Positions 1 to 8,135 are shown, counted from the first letter of the stretch. The stretch: 64,000 nt of DNA from Pseudomonadota bacterium (GCA_027620075.1 JAQCEY010000006.1:62001-126000), one strand, 5' to 3'. The notes: generated by a model not told the origin, from the sequence alone. Translations and numbers: made by a program.

Positions 1-450
1 AAAATAGCCCTTTATCAGCCCGATATAGCACAGAACTTAGGCACGAATCTTCGTACTGCCGCATGTTTGGGGGTTGATGTAGAGATAATAGAGCCTTGCG
101 GCTTCCCGTTTGACGACAGGAAAGTACGCCGTGCGGGTATGGATTATATGGATATGGTGAAATATACCAGACATAACTCATGGGACGATTTTAAAAAATG
201 GACGCAAGAAAATGATTACCGCATTGTATTGCTCTCATCAAAAGCGGACACGCCATATACCGAGTTTTCCTTTCGGGAAAATGATATTCTGCTGTTAGGA
301 CGTGAATCGGCAGGTGTGCCGCCTGAGGTTACAAGCTATTGTAAAAACGCCGTAACTATAACTATGACAAAAGGGGTGCGTTCGCTCAATGTTGCCGTAT
401 CGGTAGGCATAGTGCTTGGTGAGGCATTAAGGCAGGTTAGGTCTTTGTAG
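1..450 (+). CDS. trmL: tRNA (cytidine/uridine-34 2'-O)-methyltransferase TrmL, 5'-truncated
   Basis: The reading frame is open from base 1 (KIALYQPDIAQNLGTNLRTA...), so the true start lies outside the window; the ATG at 67 is internal. The protein is a SpoU/SPOUT-class methyltransferase that would 2'-O-methylate the wobble base of certain tRNALeu species using S-adenosylmethionine. Matching motifs are the N-terminal YQPDIAQNLGTNLR segment (E. coli TrmL has YEPEIPPNTGNIIR), the IIEPCGFPFDD and RRAGMDY blocks, and the C-terminal knot segment with SLNVAVSVGIVLGEALRQ. Only the first few residues appear to be missing. It ends five bases before the 3' end of a convergent minus-strand orphan gene. 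Confidence 0.9.
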   Translation, partial: KIALYQPDIAQNLGTNLRTAACLGVDVEIIEPCGFPFDDRKVRRAGMDYMDMVKYTRHNSWDDFKKWTQENDYRIVLLSSKADTPYTEFSFRENDILLLGRESAGVPPEVTSYCKNAVTITMTKGVRSLNVAVSVGIVLGEALRQVRSL

Positions 451-455
451 TATAT

Positions 456-1178
456 TTAAACCATAACACCGGCACTTGCCGCATGATTAATTTGTTTATC
501 GACATCTTTGATCGGAATGCCGGTCATTTTTTCAAATAATATGTGCCTGTCTTTTTTGCCTATAATGTTTGTTATGGTACGATTGCTTGCATTTCCTTTA
601 CGTATTTCATCATAATTTTCTTTGACATATTCAGGTTGTAATGTGTCTGTCCATGCGGATATCGCACTAATTACCCCTTTATGTTCTTCGCCGGTTAACC
701 GATATCCACCATTGCTTCTGTCCTGCATGATATTCTTAAAAGAGTTTACTACGATTTGAGGGTGTGCAATTGCATCTACAACTCCAAGAGCCGCTACAAC
801 AGGTAATGCGGTGACCGCAATAACCGATGCTCCGATTTGTTTTTTATCGAACACCCTTGGGTTTAAAAGGTCGGAACAATGCAGCTTCCTCGAATTTTCA
901 GTAAGAAAATCCCTTACATCATTAATCCTGTGTTTAAATTCATTATCCTCCTTATCAAGTGCCAGTTCCCGATATGTGTGTTTACCCGATAATTGTTTTA
1001 ATTCCCTGAAATAATCAACGGCTATCTTACCCAGATTAGGGTCATACAAAACCCTTTCCAATGCCTTTCTTGAACTTTGCCTCAGGGTTTTATCCTCATT
1101 GCCTGAATCAGATTGTCCCATATTACCGACAAAGGCATCTAAGATATCGTGTCTTTCATCATACATGCATTTAAACAT
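456..1178 (-). CDS. Orphan protein with one central hydrophobic segment
   Basis: I do not recognise this 240-residue protein. The N-terminal 115 residues are charged and probably helical. A hydrophobic stretch at about residues 116-138 (GASVIAVTALPVVAALGVVD) could be a membrane segment or a buried helix. The C-terminal 100 residues are again polar. There is no signal peptide or known catalytic motif. It lies alone, convergent with trmL and separated from rpmJ by about 170 bases. It belongs to a group of single orphan genes scattered between housekeeping genes in this window, which in a host-associated alphaproteobacterium would be candidates for secreted effectors; that is inference only. Confidence 0.6.
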   Translation of the reverse strand: MFKCMYDERHDILDAFVGNMGQSDSGNEDKTLRQSSRKALERVLYDPNLGKIAVDYFRELKQLSGKHTYRELALDKEDNEFKHRINDVRDFLTENSRKLHCSDLLNPRVFDKKQIGASVIAVTALPVVAALGVVDAIAHPQIVVNSFKNIMQDRSNGGYRLTGEEHKGVISAISAWTDTLQPEYVKENYDEIRKGNASNRTITNIIGKKDRHILFEKMTGIPIKDVDKQINHAASAGVMV

Positions 1179-1292
1179 AATTTATATACCGTTATCAATT
1201 CGCTTATACTACTTAATAGGTAGCTCTGCATAAAGGTTTTTTTGATGGTTTTTCGTAGTATAGTAACTTATTACTACACTAAACGGCATAAA

Positions 1293-1322
1293 AAAAATCC
1301 CATGCGAATAACATAGGATTTC
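1293..1322 (-). terminator. Rho-independent terminator of rpmJ
   Basis: Read on the minus strand, the arms AAATCCTATG and CATGGGATTT (one mismatch) enclose a 7-base loop, followed by a run of eight Ts, about 30 bases after the rpmJ stop codon. Confidence 0.75.
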
Positions 1323-1350
1323 TTAATATTCTTCTAACAAGCTATATAAA

Positions 1351-1467
1351 TTAGCCTTGAACCTGCTTGTGACGAGGGTTAGTTTTGCAGATAACACGTA
1401 ATTTGCCCTTACGCTTGATGCTTCTGCAATCTTTACACATTGGTTTTACTGATGCTCTAACTTTCAT
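1351..1467 (-). CDS. rpmJ: 50S ribosomal protein L36 (zinc-ribbon type)
   Basis: This 38-codon gene encodes L36, a small 23S rRNA-binding protein of the large subunit. It begins [11 protein letters not shown] and ends NPRHKQVQG, both diagnostic of L36. It carries the C11-x2-C14...C27...H33 zinc-binding set of the so-called C+ form. Most alphaproteobacterial L36 proteins that I know are the 41-residue C- form lacking these ligands, so this version is unexpected here. The gene stands alone, as is common in alphaproteobacteria, and has its own downstream terminator hairpin. Confidence 0.93.
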   Translation of the reverse strand: MKVRASVKPMCKDCRSIKRKGKLRVICKTNPRHKQVQG

Positions 1468-1553
1468 TGTCTTGTACCTGTTTTCTATAATCCAAAAAGG
1501 GAGGCAACTTATAACCCCTTAGTTAAATAATGTCAATTATTTTTCATCACCCC

Positions 1554-1582
1554 TTGCTAAAAACTTGTCAAAATAGTATAAA
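1554..1582 (+). promoter_or_regulatory. Candidate sigma-70 promoter for dapA-smpB
   Basis: TTGCTA and TATAAA hexamers are separated by exactly 17 bases and sit 36 bases upstream of the dapA start. The region is AT-rich, so a chance match is possible. Confidence 0.4.
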
Positions 1583-1617
1583 AACGCATCATTTATATAA
1601 TTATAACGGGATTAAGG

Positions 1618-2493
1618 ATGTTTAAAGGAGCTATTACGGCACTGATAACGCCGTTTAAGGACGGCAAGGTTGATGAGCGGAAATTCGCTGATTTTGTACA
1701 GTGGCAGATAAAGGAAGGCATACACGGTTTAGTCCCTTGCGGTACTACGGGTGAATCGCCCACCCTTACGCATGAACGTCATAATCAGGTAATCGATATA
1801 TGTGTTGAGGCGGCAGAGGGTAAAGTGCCTGTTATCGCCGGTGCAGGTTCAAATTCTACCGCAGAGGCTATAAACCTTGCACAGCACGCCCAAAAAGCAG
1901 GAGCCGACGCAATCTTGGTTGCCACCCCTTATTATAACAAGCCTAATCAGGAAGGTTTGTATCGGCATTTCAAGGCAATACATGATGCCGCCGATATTCC
2001 GATGATATTATATAATATTCCCGGTCGTTCGGTTATAGATATGAAAGATGAAACTATAGTACGCCTTGCCGAACTTGAAAATGTCGTAGGTATAAAAGAT
2101 GCCACGGGGGACTTGTCCCGTGTAGGCTCATTGATAAATAAGCTTGAGGGGCGTGAATTTTGCCTGCTTTCAGGCGAGGACGCAACTGCCGTCGGGTTTA
2201 ACGCACAAGGCGGTGTCGGTGTGATTTCCGTAAGCTCCAATGTTGCTCCGGCAAAAGTGGTAAAAGTTCAGGAGTTATGTCTTGCAGGTAAATATGACGA
2301 GGCTACAAGGCTACAAAATGAACTGATTGCTTTGCATACCGCCATGTTCTGCGATTCAAGCCCCGCTCCGGCAAAATATGCCGCTTCCCTTATGGGCTTA
2401 TGTGAAAACGAACTACGCTTGCCTTTGATACCTCTTTTAGAAGAGAAAAGACCGCAGGTTGAAAGGGCAATAAAAGATTTAGGGTTAATATAG
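1618..2493 (+). CDS. dapA: 4-hydroxy-tetrahydrodipicolinate synthase
   Basis: DapA condenses pyruvate with aspartate semialdehyde, the first committed step to diaminopimelate for peptidoglycan and to lysine. The 291-residue length is normal. Visible landmarks are GTTGES at residues 42-47 (substrate threonines 43/44), PYYN at 104-107, catalytic Tyr132 in LYNIPGRS, and the Schiff-base Lys160 in GIKDATGD. The ATG follows a purine-rich GGATTAAGG. The gene overlaps smpB by one base (TAGTG), implying coupled translation. With lysC at 5.1 kb it indicates that the diaminopimelate pathway is retained. Confidence 0.96.
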   Translation: MFKGAITALITPFKDGKVDERKFADFVQWQIKEGIHGLVPCGTTGESPTLTHERHNQVIDICVEAAEGKVPVIAGAGSNSTAEAINLAQHAQKAGADAILVATPYYNKPNQEGLYRHFKAIHDAADIPMILYNIPGRSVIDMKDETIVRLAELENVVGIKDATGDLSRVGSLINKLEGREFCLLSGEDATAVGFNAQGGVGVISVSSNVAPAKVVKVQELCLAGKYDEATRLQNELIALHTAMFCDSSPAPAKYAASLMGLCENELRLPLIPLLEEKRPQVERAIKDLGLI

Positions 2494-2960
2494 TGGGTAA
2501 GCAGGGCGAGAAAGAGAGAAAGGTTATTGCCCAAAATCGCAAGGCACGGCATGATTATTTCATTGAGGATAGTTTTGAAGCAGGCATAATGCTGCATGGC
2601 AGCGAGGTAAAGTCGATACGTGCAGGCAATGTGAATATAATAGACTCATTTGCCGAACAAAAGAACGGTGAAGTTTATATGATGGGGGCTTATATTGCCG
2701 AATATAAAGGAGCTACCCATTTTCAGCACCACACCAGACGACCGAGAAAATTACTGATGCACCGTGCCGAGATACAAAAGCTTTTCGGTAAGCTGAAGGT
2801 AAAGGGCTATACCCTGATTCCATTGTCGGTTTATATTAATGAAAGAAACCTTATTAAAATCGAGATAGGTCTGGCAAAGGGTAAAAAACAGCACGATAAG
2901 CGTGAAGCTTTGAAGGAACGTGACTGGCAGCGGCAAAAAGATCGTGTTATGAAAGAATAG
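2493..2960 (+). CDS. smpB: SsrA-binding protein SmpB
   Basis: SmpB binds tmRNA and brings it to stalled ribosomes for trans-translation. The 155-residue protein has the family core: NRKARHDYFIEDSFEAGI, the GSEVKSIRAG motif, and a basic C-terminal tail (KGKKQHDKREALKERDWQRQKDR) that reads the empty mRNA channel. The start is GTG, sharing its G with the last base of the dapA stop codon. The ssrA gene itself is not in this window. Confidence 0.96.
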   Translation: MGKQGEKERKVIAQNRKARHDYFIEDSFEAGIMLHGSEVKSIRAGNVNIIDSFAEQKNGEVYMMGAYIAEYKGATHFQHHTRRPRKLLMHRAEIQKLFGKLKVKGYTLIPLSVYINERNLIKIEIGLAKGKKQHDKREALKERDWQRQKDRVMKE

Positions 2961-3039
2961 CATGAACACTCCTAAAAAAATAGACGCAAATTAACTTCCT
3001 TAATATGTGGTTTTGCTGTATAGTGACGTGCTTTTTATA

Positions 3040-3248
3040 GTAAATTTGCATTTAATTTACTATTCTGTCATCCTATGGAAAAAATTTAGTAGAAATTTTT
3101 TACCATGGGATCCAATTCGAAAAGTTTAGGAAAACTTTTCGATATTAAAAAAGTTTCCTAACTTTTTTAAATGTGGATTCCACTATAATTTGTTTTACTA
3201 AACAAATTCGTGGAATGACAATAATAGGTAAATTAAATGCAAATTTAC
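3040..3248. repeat. Nested palindromic element, copy 1 (full-length)
   Basis: About 209 bp bounded by near-perfect 22-base inverted repeats (GTAAATTTGCATTTAATTTAC and its complement) and by TA on each side (3038-3039, 3249-3250). Inside are four hairpins in mirror order: A (3070-3111, preceded by GTC), B (3118-3141), B' (about 3147-3165) and A' (3177-3216, followed by GAC). Bases 3149-3221 are identical to 31950-32022. The right half is open in frame with the downstream flavoprotein gene, but that gene's real start is beyond the element. The look is that of a MITE or Rickettsia-palindromic-element-like repeat. Confidence 0.8.
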
Positions 3249-3274
3249 TAAAATTATATAAAACAGGTCGGAAA

Positions 3275-4291
3275 ATGAAGAGATTAAAAGATTTATGGAA
3301 ACGTGGGGCTGAGTTTTTAGGCACTGAATATGCGATAATGGGCGGTGCGATGAGCTGGGTTTCAGAACGCAATCTTGTATCTAGCATTTCAAATTCAGGT
3401 GGTTTTGGCGTTATCGCATGCAGTTCAATGACTCCCGATCTGTTAAGAACCGAAATTCAAGCAACAAAAAAGCTTACCGATAAGCCTTTTGGCGTTAACC
3501 TTATAATTATGCACCCTGATCTGGAAGCGTTGGTTGAAGTCTGTAAAGATGAGCAGGTAACGCATGTTGTTTTGGCAGGCGGTTTGCCATCTTCAAAAAC
3601 TATAAAGGATATTAAGGCGTTCGGTGCGAAGGTAATATGTTTTGCACCTGCGTTGGTTATAGGTAAAAAGCTTATACGCTCCGGTGCAGACGCACTGGTT
3701 ATAGAGGGAATGGAAGCCGGAGGTCACATCGGGCCGGTAGCTACATCTGTATTAGCACAAGAGATTATCCCCGAACTGAAAAACGAAGTTCCCATATTCG
3801 TAGCCGGTGGTATAGGCAGGGGCGAGGCTATGGCTTCATATTTAGAGATGGGTGCGGCAGGAGTGCAGCTTGGAACACGTTTTGTATGTGCTACCGAATC
3901 TATCGCACACCCTAACTTCAAACGGGCTTTTATAAAAGCCGCCGCAAGGAACGCAATGCCGTCGGTACAGATAGACCCTGACTTCCCTGTAATTCCCGTA
4001 CGTGCGATTGAGAACAAAGCTACTGAGGATTTTAAAAAAATACAGCTTGAAACGATAGCAAAATTCAGAGCAGGCAGTCTTGATAAAGAGCAGGCACAGT
4101 TACAGATTGAGCATTACTGGGCAGGAGCATTACGCAAAGCAGTCATTGACGGCGATGTAGAAAACGGCTCACTTATGGCAGGGCAAAGTGTAGGCATGGT
4201 TAAAAAAGAGCAGCCTATCGCTGAAATACTGGCAGAATTGATATCTCAGGCAGATTCTTACCTGAGCGAAAAAATGTGTAATGCGGCGTAA
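3275..4291 (+). CDS. Nitronate monooxygenase / FabK-type enoyl-ACP reductase family flavoprotein
   Basis: This 338-residue FMN-dependent TIM-barrel protein belongs to the NMO/FabK family, which either oxidises nitronates or reduces enoyl-ACP. Seen are an N-terminal EYAIMGGAMSWVSERNL block, the catalytic-His motif GMEAGGHIGP, and FMN-phosphate loops VAGGIGRGEAM and GAAGVQLGTRF. The motif around the histidine leans towards FabK, and no fabI occurs in this window, but NMO cannot be excluded. I chose the ATG at 3275 because the frame upstream of it (back to 3173) is encoded by a repeat element and is not conserved-looking protein. Confidence 0.85.
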   Translation: MKRLKDLWKRGAEFLGTEYAIMGGAMSWVSERNLVSSISNSGGFGVIACSSMTPDLLRTEIQATKKLTDKPFGVNLIIMHPDLEALVEVCKDEQVTHVVLAGGLPSSKTIKDIKAFGAKVICFAPALVIGKKLIRSGADALVIEGMEAGGHIGPVATSVLAQEIIPELKNEVPIFVAGGIGRGEAMASYLEMGAAGVQLGTRFVCATESIAHPNFKRAFIKAAARNAMPSVQIDPDFPVIPVRAIENKATEDFKKIQLETIAKFRAGSLDKEQAQLQIEHYWAGALRKAVIDGDVENGSLMAGQSVGMVKKEQPIAEILAELISQADSYLSEKMCNAA

Positions 4292-4310
4292 CATTACCCA
4301 ACTATTAAAA

Positions 4311-4339
4311 AAATCCCCATAGCAAGCTACGGGGATTTT
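4311..4339 (-). terminator. Terminator between convergent flavoprotein and YceI genes
   Basis: AAATCCCCATAGC and GCTACGGGGATTT form a hairpin with one mismatch and a 3-base loop. The minus-strand reading is followed by seven Ts, so it best serves the YceI-like gene; on the plus strand the T-tract is weak. Confidence 0.75.
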
Positions 4340-4364
4340 CAATGATACAATAGTTAGTTGATTG

Positions 4365-4946
4365 TTACTGTTTAATCCCTTCGACCGATAGCACCATTTC
4401 AACTATTGTAGAAGCTGGCCCCAAGTCACGCTCAATACCGAAATCCTTTAGCTTGAAAGCCGTTCTTCCTTCAAAGCCGGCTCTATAACCGCCCCAAGGG
4501 TCTTTGCCCTCTCCTACCAACTCTACATTTATTTTTATAGGTCTTGTAATATTTTTTAATGTAAGATCACCGGTTAAAACACCTGATTTTTTATCTTCGT
4601 TTAGCTCAAGAGCCGTAGATACGAACTTGGCCGTAGGGTGAATATCCGTATTCAAAAACTCTTCCGCCCTTAAATGCTTATCCCTTTCGGCATGGTTACT
4701 ATCTATAGAGGATGCGTCAATATCAACATTTATTTGTGAGTTCTCAAGGTTTTCACGGTCTATCGTAAAATTTCCTTCAAACCTGTTGAACCTTCCGTAT
4801 AGCCAGCTATATCCTAAGTGCTTTATACGGAATTGGATAAAGGCATGTGCACCCTCGGTATCTATTTTATATTTTTCCACTTCTGCAGAAGCATTTGTTG
4901 AAAATGCCAGCCAAACAGAAAATGCTAAAAGTAATATTCTTTTCAT
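4365..4946 (-). CDS. YceI-family periplasmic lipid-binding protein
   Basis: YceI proteins are secreted lipocalin-like beta-barrels that bind isoprenoid-type lipids in the periplasm. The mature part begins EVEKYKIDTEGAHAFIQFRIKHLG, followed by the family's GRFNRFEGNFTID and HLRAEEFLNTDIHPTAKF motifs. I start at the ATG at 4946 because it gives a clean signal peptide (MKRILLLAFSVWLAFSTNASA, cleavage about residue 21); the frame is open a further 17 codons upstream without support. The final protein is 193 residues, normal for the family. Confidence 0.9.
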   Translation of the reverse strand: MKRILLLAFSVWLAFSTNASAEVEKYKIDTEGAHAFIQFRIKHLGYSWLYGRFNRFEGNFTIDRENLENSQINVDIDASSIDSNHAERDKHLRAEEFLNTDIHPTAKFVSTALELNEDKKSGVLTGDLTLKNITRPIKINVELVGEGKDPWGGYRAGFEGRTAFKLKDFGIERDLGPASTIVEMVLSVEGIKQ

Positions 4947-5066
4947 ATAGCAAACCCAAATAAAAATTTTATATGCCGAATATACCACGGCAACCAAAAA
5001 ACAGTACGAACAAAGGTGTAAATTGTCCAGTGGTTTTTGATTAAAACTTTTTCACTATATAAAACA

Positions 5067-5120
5067 TATAAGCACTATAGACATTTCATGAAAAAACCAC
5101 TATATACGCCTGTGCTTATA
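5067..5120 (+). promoter_or_regulatory. Inverted repeat in the lysC leader
   Basis: TATAAGCAC (5067-5075) and GTGCTTATA (5112-5120) are perfect 9-base complements separated by 36 bases, ending 20 bases before the lysC start. It could be an operator or a leader stem. It lacks the size and conserved core of a lysine riboswitch. Confidence 0.35.
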
Positions 5121-5140
5121 AATAAATACATATAATTATC

Positions 5141-6379
5141 ATGGGTATAATAGTACAGAAATTCGGTGGAACGAGCGTTGCGGATATTGAACGCATCAGG
5201 CACGTTGCCACATTAGTAAAGCGTGAGATAGATGCCGGCAATCAGGTAATTGTTGTAGTTTCTGCTATGTCCGGCAAGACCAACGAGCTTGTAGGCTGGG
5301 CAGAACAGGTTTCAGACCTGCGTGACGAGGCGGCATTAAAAGAATATGACTCACTGGTATCGTCCGGCGAACAAGTAACGTCAGGATTGCTTGCCCTTAC
5401 ATTGCAGTCAATGGGACTAAAGGCTCGGTCATGGCTTGGCTGGCAGATAGGCTTCCAGACCTGTGCTTCTCACAGCAAGGCACGCATTGAGAACATAAAA
5501 ACGGATATCCTCAAAGAATCTCTGGATAACGGTGAGATAGCGGTTGTGGCCGGTTTTCAGGGCGTGACCGATGAAAACAGGATAGCAACATTGGGTCGTG
5601 GCGGTTCGGATACATCTGCGGTAGCAATTGCAGCGGCGATGGATGCGGAGCGTTGTGATATATATACCGATGTTGACGGCATATATACAACCGACCCGAG
5701 ATTAGTACCCAAGGCACGTAAATTAAATAAAGTAGCCTACGAAGAAATGCTGGAAATGGCATCGCTTGGTGCGAAAGTGTTGCAGACACGTTCTGTTGAA
5801 ATGGCTATGAAATACGGGGTGCGTGTTCAGGTTTTATCAAGCTTTGCCGATGTTGAGGGAAGCTTATTAGTTGACGAGGAGGAAGTCGTGGAAAGAAGAT
5901 TGGTAACAGGTGTAACTTACAGCAGAAACGAAACACAGATAACACTTACGAAGGTTCCGAACACTCCGGGGCTGGCTGCACAGGTTTTTCAGCCGCTTAC
6001 CGATAAGGATATCAATGTTGATATGATAGTACAGAATATCAGTGAAGGCGGCGGTGAAACGGATATGACATTTACGGTATCAAAGTCAGATGCCGATAAT
6101 GCGGTAGCGTCGATTGAATCCGTTAAAGATAAATTAAAATATAAGTCCATGCTGGTAGATAAGAACGTAGCTAAAGTTTCAGTAATCGGTGTAGGCATGA
6201 GAAGCCACGCAGGTTTGGCACAAAAAATGTTCAAAACATTAGCAGAAAAAAGCATAAATATTTTGGTTATCTCAACTTCTGAAATTAAAGTAAGTGTCCT
6301 TATAAGTGAAGAATATACTGAACTTGCTCTTCGTGCATTACATACAGCTTATGGACTTGATGCTGAAGAAGAGAAGTAA
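5141..6379 (+). CDS. lysC: Aspartate kinase
   Basis: LysC phosphorylates aspartate, the entry step to lysine, diaminopimelate, threonine and methionine. The 412-residue protein has the N-terminal KFGGTSV signature (residues 7-13), the nucleotide-binding GRGGSDTSAVAIAAA loop, DVDGIYTTDPR, and two C-terminal ACT domains (from about residue 265) for amino-acid feedback. Length and layout match the monofunctional alphaproteobacterial enzyme. No good Shine-Dalgarno precedes the ATG; the leader contains an inverted repeat instead. It is convergent with the kinase-like orphan and 18 bases from its stop. Confidence 0.95.
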   Translation: MGIIVQKFGGTSVADIERIRHVATLVKREIDAGNQVIVVVSAMSGKTNELVGWAEQVSDLRDEAALKEYDSLVSSGEQVTSGLLALTLQSMGLKARSWLGWQIGFQTCASHSKARIENIKTDILKESLDNGEIAVVAGFQGVTDENRIATLGRGGSDTSAVAIAAAMDAERCDIYTDVDGIYTTDPRLVPKARKLNKVAYEEMLEMASLGAKVLQTRSVEMAMKYGVRVQVLSSFADVEGSLLVDEEEVVERRLVTGVTYSRNETQITLTKVPNTPGLAAQVFQPLTDKDINVDMIVQNISEGGGETDMTFTVSKSDADNAVASIESVKDKLKYKSMLVDKNVAKVSVIGVGMRSHAGLAQKMFKTLAEKSINILVISTSEIKVSVLISEEYTELALRALHTAYGLDAEEEK

Positions 6380-6397
6380 ACGGTTGAAATTTATTGA

Positions 6398-7147
6398 TTA
6401 TAAATTCTTACCACTCTTTTCTGCTTGCAGGCTTCTATCGCTATAAATTTCCTCAGGTTTTAGTTTACTAGCTCCAACTACTTCCTCAGCCTTCTTAAGT
6501 TCTTTTTGAAAATATTTATCTGCAGTACTTCCTTTATCTACTTTAACACCGCCGCAGTCACCCAACTGTAGTTTATCATCTTTCACATAAAGGTTATCGT
6601 CTTTCATAATATCTTCTCCCAAATAAAAACCAAGCTTATCTAATCGGCTGACAAGTTTTTCTATTTGCTTCTTTTCCTTTATATAAAGCTGCGGATTCTT
6701 GTCTTCCAGGTCTTCGGCAGTTCCCTCTCTTCTCAATTCCATAGTAAAAGGCAGAGTATGCTGCTTTTGAGAATCTACAAAAGATTCTGTGCTTTTTTCA
6801 ATATTATAAACTTTATTAACTCTATCTTGATCAGGATCACCTTTATCCTCTAGAACTTGGCGCATCGCTTTTTTCATAGTATATTCTAACAATTGCATCT
6901 TATTATAGTCTGGATACCCACTTATTGGTATTTTTAAGGCGACCTCCTCACCGTTTTTATGGGTTGCACGATAAACCTCTCCCTGATCGCCTGCTCCAAT
7001 AAACTTGTCTACCTCATCATCAGCGTGAGTTTCTGCTCTTGGATTATTTGTTATTTCAAGACCATCAAGAGTATTTCTCCTTCGCAACTCCCTAACACTT
7101 TTATTGCTTCCTACCTCTTTATTTTCATCATCACCCTTTGACACCAC
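6398..7147 (-). CDS. Minimal Ser/Thr protein kinase-like protein, possibly an effector
   Basis: The 249-residue protein carries recognisable kinase motifs. A glycine loop G51-A-G53-D-Q-G56-E-V-Y is followed by VALK with the ATP lysine at K72. A degenerate catalytic loop (E178-D179-I-M-K-D-D-N185-L-Y-V) precedes a DFG-like D197-C198-G199. D179 to N185 is one residue longer than the usual D-x4-N spacing, and the HRD histidine is missing, so activity is uncertain. There is almost nothing C-terminal to the DFG region, as in the small effector kinases of the OspG/NleH type. The start is GTG, with AGAGG close upstream and a second in-frame GTG next to it. No membrane segment is present, so it is cytoplasmic or exported. 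Confidence 0.65.
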   Translation of the reverse strand: MVSKGDDENKEVGSNKSVRELRRRNTLDGLEITNNPRAETHADDEVDKFIGAGDQGEVYRATHKNGEEVALKIPISGYPDYNKMQLLEYTMKKAMRQVLEDKGDPDQDRVNKVYNIEKSTESFVDSQKQHTLPFTMELRREGTAEDLEDKNPQLYIKEKKQIEKLVSRLDKLGFYLGEDIMKDDNLYVKDDKLQLGDCGGVKVDKGSTADKYFQKELKKAEEVVGASKLKPEEIYSDRSLQAEKSGKNL

Positions 7148-7253
7148 AACCTCTGAAAATTACATTGCAACCACTTTACGCCACCTTATAGTAACATAAA
7201 TAGCTCAATTCTCAAAAGTCTATTTTAAATATAATAGTTAGGCTATGATATTA

Positions 7254-8135
7254 TCAATAATCCTGACTTAACCAATTTCTAAATGCCCTTACTTTTCTAC
7301 TAGATTTTTTACGCTCCTGATACGCCATATAGTACGAATAACCTGTTTCGTATTTTATGTTCAGAGGATTTATCAGGTTACCTTTTTCAAGCTCCTCCTC
7401 CACCACTATGTCAGGTACTAATGCAAATCCCATTCCCTGCTTTGCGGCTTTTGTTATCATAAAGAAATGTTCAAATGCCAGAACATTCTTCTTACTCTTA
7501 TAGCTAATCCCCAATGATTCAAGACATTGCTCCCATACAAATGATCTACCCGTATGTTCCAACAAATTATATTTTGTTATGTCCTCAATTTTAAATTCAT
7601 TATCCTTTATTAATGATGGAGTGCAAACCATTAACATTGCTTCATTGAACAGAACTTCATTCTCAGCTCCTTTCAGCGGTTTATCACTCACCCTAATAAC
7701 GATATCAGCATTTATATTCTCAAAATCAATATTTTCACCATCACCGATATTAATTACCACATCAATATCGGTGTTCTTATCCTTAAAGTCCTGTATCCTC
7801 GGTATTAACCATGTTGTTGTTAAGCTTGGTAATATGTTTATCGTAAGTAAATTATCCGGCTCAACATCTTTGAATATATAATTGGTAGAATTCTCTATAT
7901 TATTAAAAAACTCTTTAAGACTCAGGTAATATTGTTCGCCTTTTTCTGTAAGAGCAAGCCCAGATGATGTTCTTATAAAAAGTTCTGACTCAAGATACTC
8001 TTCTAAAAGTTTTATCTGCTTACTAACAGCCCCTTGGGTTACGCAAAGCTCATCGGCCGCGACTGTGAAACTGCAATGCCTTGCAGCAGATTCAAAGGCT
8101 TTTAAACTGTTTAGTGGTGGCAAGTTGCGCTTCAT
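7254..8135 (-). CDS. LysR-family transcriptional regulator (GcvA-like)
   Basis: A 293-residue LysR regulator. The N-terminal winged helix (PPLNSLKAFESAARHCSFTVAADEL, recognition helix VTQGAVSKQIKLLE) closely resembles GcvA. A periplasmic-binding-fold effector domain follows from about residue 95. It is divergent from a VOC-family gene, with 116 bases between the two starts; LysR regulators often control the divergent neighbour, so that gene is the likeliest target. No ligand can be deduced from the sequence. Confidence 0.9.
   Translation of the reverse strand: MKRNLPPLNSLKAFESAARHCSFTVAADELCVTQGAVSKQIKLLEEYLESELFIRTSSGLALTEKGEQYYLSLKEFFNNIENSTNYIFKDVEPDNLLTINILPSLTTTWLIPRIQDFKDKNTDIDVVINIGDGENIDFENINADIVIRVSDKPLKGAENEVLFNEAMLMVCTPSLIKDNEFKIEDITKYNLLEHTGRSFVWEQCLESLGISYKSKKNVLAFEHFFMITKAAKQGMGFALVPDIVVEEELEKGNLINPLNIKYETGYSYYMAYQERKKSSRKVRAFRNWLSQDY

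Noticed and set aside
3173..3274. N-terminal 34 residues of the flavoprotein
   Set aside because: These codons lie in a repeat element also present without the gene at 31.9 kb, so the gene start was set at 3275.
4947..4997. Upstream 17-codon extension of the YceI-like gene
   Set aside because: A clean signal peptide begins at 4946; the extension would bury it.
5040..5140. Lysine riboswitch upstream of lysC
   Set aside because: The leader is only about 140 bases and lacks the multi-helix junction; only a simple inverted repeat is visible.
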